DNA from: Candidatus Cloacimonadota bacterium
GTDB taxonomy: Bacteria > Cloacimonadota > Cloacimonadia > Cloacimonadales > JAIOQZ01
Length of the DNA stretch: 9,536 nucleotides
NCBI GenBank assembly: GCA_021106755.1
Contig: JAIOTM010000148.1
Coordinates: 1 to 9,536, forward strand
Reading direction: 5' to 3'
Positions 6,777 to 9,536 of the stretch are shown here, piece after piece; position 1 is the stretch's first letter; every line of letters starts with the position of its first letter. The position numbers and the translations under genes are program-made. The notes under the pieces are model-generated. The model saw only the letters and a program-made list of their open reading frames with translations. It was not told the DNA's origin and made no database searches.

Positions 6777-9194
6777 ATGATATTAACTGTAAAATGTCGA
6801 GTTATGTTTCTAATGGCAATCCTGTTGTTATCTCTTTTAACGGCACAGGATACACCAATTGAAACGCGTGTGGATTCTCTGCTTGTTCCGGCAGATTCCA
6901 CGCTGATTGACTCGGTGTTCGCGGAAACAGACAGCACCAAAGTTGACTCTCTTTTCTACGCGGCAGACAGTATCTACTACTTTGTTCTGAAAGACCTGAT
7001 GCAACTCTCCGATAACGCGTCAATGCGTTATGGCAGTGCCAACCTTAAAGCAGATTCCATTTCTATCGATCTGGAAAACGACACAGCTTCCTCTCATGGA
7101 CAGGCTTGGCTCGAAGACGGTAGCTACCTGATTATTGGTGATGATATATATTTCAGTTTTGATACGCATGAAGGATTAGTTACAAATGGCGCGACCAGAT
7201 TCGATAAAGGCTTTTACTACGGAAAAGAAGTGCGGAAAGTAGGCAAAAACACTTACGACATTGATAAAGGCTATTTTACTACCTGCGAGTCGGCACAACC
7301 CGATTTCTATATATATTCCCAACGAATGCGACTTTACAAAAACGATAAGATTGTCGCCAGACCAATTGTATTTCTCGTAAATCATTTCCCGATATTCTTC
7401 CTGCCCTATGGCACAATTTCAATAAAACGGGGAAGACATTCCGGTTTGTTAATACCCACACCCGGCTGGAACAAAGTGGATGGAAAATTTATCAGGAATC
7501 TGGCTTATTTTCAGATTTTCAGTGAGTACGCCGACGCGACAGCTTCGTTCGATTACATGGAACGAACAGGATGGGAAAGTCGCTTTGAGACTTTGTATAA
7601 AAAGCGGTACGAATTCGATGGCAGACTCTACGCCCGACTGCAAAAGCGTACAGTAAGCATTAAAAGCACCGAGTACGAATGGCTTCTGCAACAACGGCAT
7701 CATCACAATATAGGTTATAAACAAACGTTTGATATGAATCTGGAATTCAGAACCAAAAAGATATGGGAAACCGACGTTGATGAAGACAAACGTCTCAATG
7801 AGAGTATAAGTTCCGGCATGGTATGGAAACGTCCTCTTTTCTCCCGCTCACTTCATGTTAGTGGTGATTATAATCAGGATTTGCTTAACGATACCCGTGA
7901 TATTACTTTACCATCTGTCTCATTCAGCCTGCTATCTAAACCGGTTTATGAGCTTTTTGTAAGCGAGGAAGATGCCGAAGCAGATAACGAAAACTGGTAC
8001 AAAGACCTCAGCTTTTCGTATTCATTCAAAGCCGCTCACAATGGAAGTATCAACGACCCCGACCCCACCGCGGCGGAAATTTTCTGGAAAACAAAAAAAG
8101 ACTCCACCGGGTATTATATAATTCAGCACAATGCTGGTATCAAACATGTCATGAGACTTACATATTCCTATAAAGTTTTTGGATGGCTGAATTTAGTGCA
8201 ATCAATTTCGGGAAACGAAGTATGGTTCGACAGGGACAAAAACAATAACAAATGGGTAAGAGCCGCAGACTACAGGACATCTTCTTCGAGTTCGTTTACT
8301 ATGTATGGGTTACGTAAATTTGATAACTTCTACCTTTCCGCGGTAAGACATCTTTTTACTCCGGGGGTTTCATTCAGCTATCATCCTGATTTCTCCGAAA
8401 ACGCGGATTACTATAGCTTCAGTGGAATAAGTGTAAACTCGGGCAAGAAAATCCGTTCATTGAGGTTTTCGCTGGAAAACAAGTGGCAGATAAAAATTGC
8501 TGGTAAAGATGATAAAGCAGACAAAAAAATCAATGATTTCTTTACGACTTCATCCGGTTTTTCTTTCAATTATGAAGATAAAGGTAAACGCTTCTCCACC
8601 ATTTCACATTCACTGAGTTTCAGACCCGCTAAGTACACAAACCCATGGTTCGGTCTGAATTACTCCAATAGTGCCTCAATGACTCAGGATGCTTACAATT
8701 TCGATATTACTAACTGGCGACTGTCAACTAGGTTTGGCGTGAATGGAGACGCTGTTTATACTGACTATTTCCCTCTTCCTCCAAACCGATTTGAAACCAA
8801 CAAGTTTTACATCGAAGATGAAGAAGAAGATGTTGAAAGCCCTATAGCAACTATTGAGCAACTTGAGGAGATGGAGTCAGATACCGAGTCCTGGAGTCTC
8901 ACTTCCACTCACGCGATAACAAAAGACGAGCTTACCAATGATACAACTAGCAATCTTCGGAATAGTGCAACTCTGCAAGTGACAAAAAACTGGAAAGTTA
9001 CCTATTCTAACTATTTAGACCTGGAGGAAGGAGAAATCCGCTCGCACACATTATCTATATTGCGTAATCTGCAATGCTGGGATATTCGCTTTTCCTGGAA
9101 CAAGTCCAACGATTTCTGGGATTATCGTTTCACCATTGAGAATATCAAGTTACCACAATCGCTCAAATATACAACTTCGGACCATAAGCATTAA
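6777..9194 (+). CDS. lptD: LPS-assembly outer-membrane protein LptD (OstA family)
   Basis: LptD is the outer-membrane beta-barrel that, with LptE, places lipopolysaccharide in the outer leaflet. With the ATG at 6777 the product has 805 residues and begins with a signal peptide: a basic start (MILTVKCR), a hydrophobic core (FLMAILLLSLL), and likely cleavage after TA at about residue 23. A TTG at 6738 and an ATG at 6804 are alternatives; none has a clear ribosome binding site. After cleavage comes an Asp/Ser-rich linker with repeated DS pairs (about residues 33-70), then an OstA-like periplasmic domain (about 75-190; SDNASMRYGSANLKADSISI and FTTCESAQPDFYIYS). Next is the PIFFLPYG...KRGRHSGLLIP segment typical of FCB-type LptD, then a long barrel rich in alternating aromatic strands. 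An acidic loop (DEEEDVE...EQLEEMESDTES) lies near residues 680-705. It is the first plus-strand gene, with heptose synthesis downstream. Confidence 0.88.
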   Translation: MILTVKCRVMFLMAILLLSLLTAQDTPIETRVDSLLVPADSTLIDSVFAETDSTKVDSLFYAADSIYYFVLKDLMQLSDNASMRYGSANLKADSISIDLENDTASSHGQAWLEDGSYLIIGDDIYFSFDTHEGLVTNGATRFDKGFYYGKEVRKVGKNTYDIDKGYFTTCESAQPDFYIYSQRMRLYKNDKIVARPIVFLVNHFPIFFLPYGTISIKRGRHSGLLIPTPGWNKVDGKFIRNLAYFQIFSEYADATASFDYMERTGWESRFETLYKKRYEFDGRLYARLQKRTVSIKSTEYEWLLQQRHHHNIGYKQTFDMNLEFRTKKIWETDVDEDKRLNESISSGMVWKRPLFSRSLHVSGDYNQDLLNDTRDITLPSVSFSLLSKPVYELFVSEEDAEADNENWYKDLSFSYSFKAAHNGSINDPDPTAAEIFWKTKKDSTGYYIIQHNAGIKHVMRLTYSYKVFGWLNLVQSISGNEVWFDRDKNNNKWVRAADYRTSSSSSFTMYGLRKFDNFYLSAVRHLFTPGVSFSYHPDFSENADYYSFSGISVNSGKKIRSLRFSLENKWQIKIAGKDDKADKKINDFFTTSSGFSFNYEDKGKRFSTISHSLSFRPAKYTNPWFGLNYSNSASMTQDAYNFDITNWRLSTRFGVNGDAVYTDYFPLPPNRFETNKFYIEDEEEDVESPIATIEQLEEMESDTESWSLTSTHAITKDELTNDTTSNLRNSATLQVTKNWKVTYSNYLDLEEGEIRSHTLSILRNLQCWDIRFSWNKSNDFWDYRFTIENIKLPQSLKYTTSDHKH

Positions 9195-9202
9195 CCCACA
9201 TA

Positions 9203-9430
9203 ATGCAGTGGATGTTCAAAAATAGCGGCAAACCTATGTGTCTGAAAGAACTGAAAAATTTGCTTCTGAATATTTTCAAATATGGGAAGAAATCCAGAGC
9301 CGTAACCTTCGGAAGCCGAACGTTACGTAGTAAATCCTTCAGCCTACATATATTTACCACTATTTTCAAACTCCTTGCAAGACTCGGTGGATGGTTTACC
9401 ATCAACCTTGACAGCACAAAATGGGATTAA
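9203..9430 (+). CDS. Possible small basic protein between lptD and gmhB (uncertain)
   Basis: A 75-codon frame begins 8 bases after the lptD stop and ends 2 bases before the gmhB ATG, so it fills the gap almost exactly and could be translationally coupled to both neighbours. The predicted protein is Lys/Arg-rich with hydrophobic patches (LKNLLLNIFKYGKK, FTTIFKLLARLGGWF), which might form amphipathic helices. There is no signal peptide, cysteine motif or domain I recognise. There is no ribosome binding site before the ATG at 9203 or the internal ATG at 9236. A strong hairpin lies within the frame at 9301-9327. An opposing frame on the other strand is equally open, so this may simply be untranslated spacer. 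Confidence 0.3.
   Translation: MQWMFKNSGKPMCLKELKNLLLNIFKYGKKSRAVTFGSRTLRSKSFSLHIFTTIFKLLARLGGWFTINLDSTKWD
9301..9327. repeat. Strong 27-base inverted repeat (hairpin) between lptD and gmhB
   Basis: CGTAAC at 9301-9306 pairs with GTTACG at 9322-9327, and TTCGG at 9308-9312 pairs with CCGAA at 9316-9320. The arms are separated by one C/C mismatch, and the loop is only AAG. That gives 11 base pairs in a 27-base element. No T-run follows on either strand, so it does not look like an intrinsic terminator. It could be an mRNA processing or stability element, a protein-binding palindrome, or one copy of a dispersed repeat. Confidence 0.7.
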
Positions 9431-9432
9431 CT

Positions 9433-9536
9433 ATGCAACGCGCTGTATTTCTGGATCGTGACGGAACAATCAACATAGACGAGAAAGGCTACATAAGCCG
9501 ACCGGAGGATTTTCAATTATTCCCCTTCGCGGCTGA
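9433..9536 (+). CDS. gmhB: HAD-family phosphatase, GmhB-like (D-glycero-manno-heptose bisphosphate phosphatase), N-terminal part
   Basis: Only the first 34 codons are present; the gene runs off the right edge. The start MQRAVFLDRDGTIN contains HAD motif I (DxDGT), with nucleophile Asp8 and acid/base Asp10, followed by a GYISRPEDFQLFPFAA stretch. This form is typical of the GmhB/histidinol-phosphatase branch of the HAD family. GmhB removes the C7 phosphate from heptose 1,7-bisphosphate in the cytoplasm, a step in making ADP-heptose for the LPS core. Location downstream of lptD supports the LPS role. A histidinol-phosphate phosphatase (HisB-N) is the main alternative, since the two are nearly alike in this segment. 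The ATG at 9433 lies 2 bases after the small upstream frame; a weak GGGA at 9423-9426 is the only ribosome-binding-like sequence. Confidence 0.82.
   Translation, partial: MQRAVFLDRDGTINIDEKGYISRPEDFQLFPFAA

Noticed and set aside
9197..9240. CACATA / TATGTG inverted repeat after lptD as a terminator
   Set aside because: The arms are only 6 bases of AT-rich sequence with a 32-base loop and no T-run; chance is the better explanation.
9163..9417. An 84-codon open frame on the minus strand at the lptD end
   Set aside because: It overlaps the lptD C-terminus, opposes both neighbours, has no recognised domain, and its mere openness is not evidence of coding.
1..9536. CRISPR array, transposon, tRNA, rRNA or phage genes
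   Set aside because: No spaced direct repeats, transposase or integrase motifs, or structural RNA sequences were recognised on either strand.

Overview
The window looks like chromosomal DNA of a strictly anaerobic, Gram-negative (diderm) bacterium of moderate GC content. Two things point there: oxygen-sensitive ferredoxin and heterodisulfide-reductase chemistry on one side, and outer-membrane lipopolysaccharide genes on the other. The LptD is of the long, divergent type I associate with the FCB superphylum and related candidate phyla (for example Cloacimonadota, KSB1 or Zixibacteria-like lineages). That placement is an inference from protein style, not from a search.

Positions 6417 down to 1 (minus strand) form one tight operon whose genes overlap or lie 1-11 bases apart. 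In transcription order it encodes a four-subunit 2-oxoacid:ferredoxin oxidoreductase (ferredoxin-like delta, alpha, beta, gamma; KorDABC type), then HdrC, HdrB and HdrA, then the start of an MvhD-like iron-sulfur subunit that runs off the left edge. Most start codons have a clear Shine-Dalgarno sequence, often inside the preceding gene. The alpha subunit starts at TTG behind a near-perfect ribosome binding site. Functionally, a 2-oxoacid (probably 2-oxoglutarate) would be oxidised to its acyl-CoA with electrons passing to ferredoxin. The Hdr/MvhD module is of the flavin-based electron bifurcating or confurcating type, so the operon plausibly links oxoacid oxidation to a thiol/disulfide or related redox couple.

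The hdrA gene is interrupted by a single in-frame TAA at 1269-1271. Both sides read as normal HdrA in the same frame (658 codons including the two stops, about the expected length). This is a point nonsense change or a base-call error, not a frameshift.

Positions 6418-6776 are a divergent intergenic region with a reasonable promoter for the minus-strand operon. From 6777 rightward (plus strand) comes lptD, the outer-membrane LPS translocon. It is followed by a 238-base gap holding a possible 75-codon reading frame and a strong 27-base hairpin, and then the start of a GmhB-like HAD phosphatase for heptose synthesis, cut by the right edge. The right side is therefore an LPS/outer-membrane locus unrelated to the redox operon.
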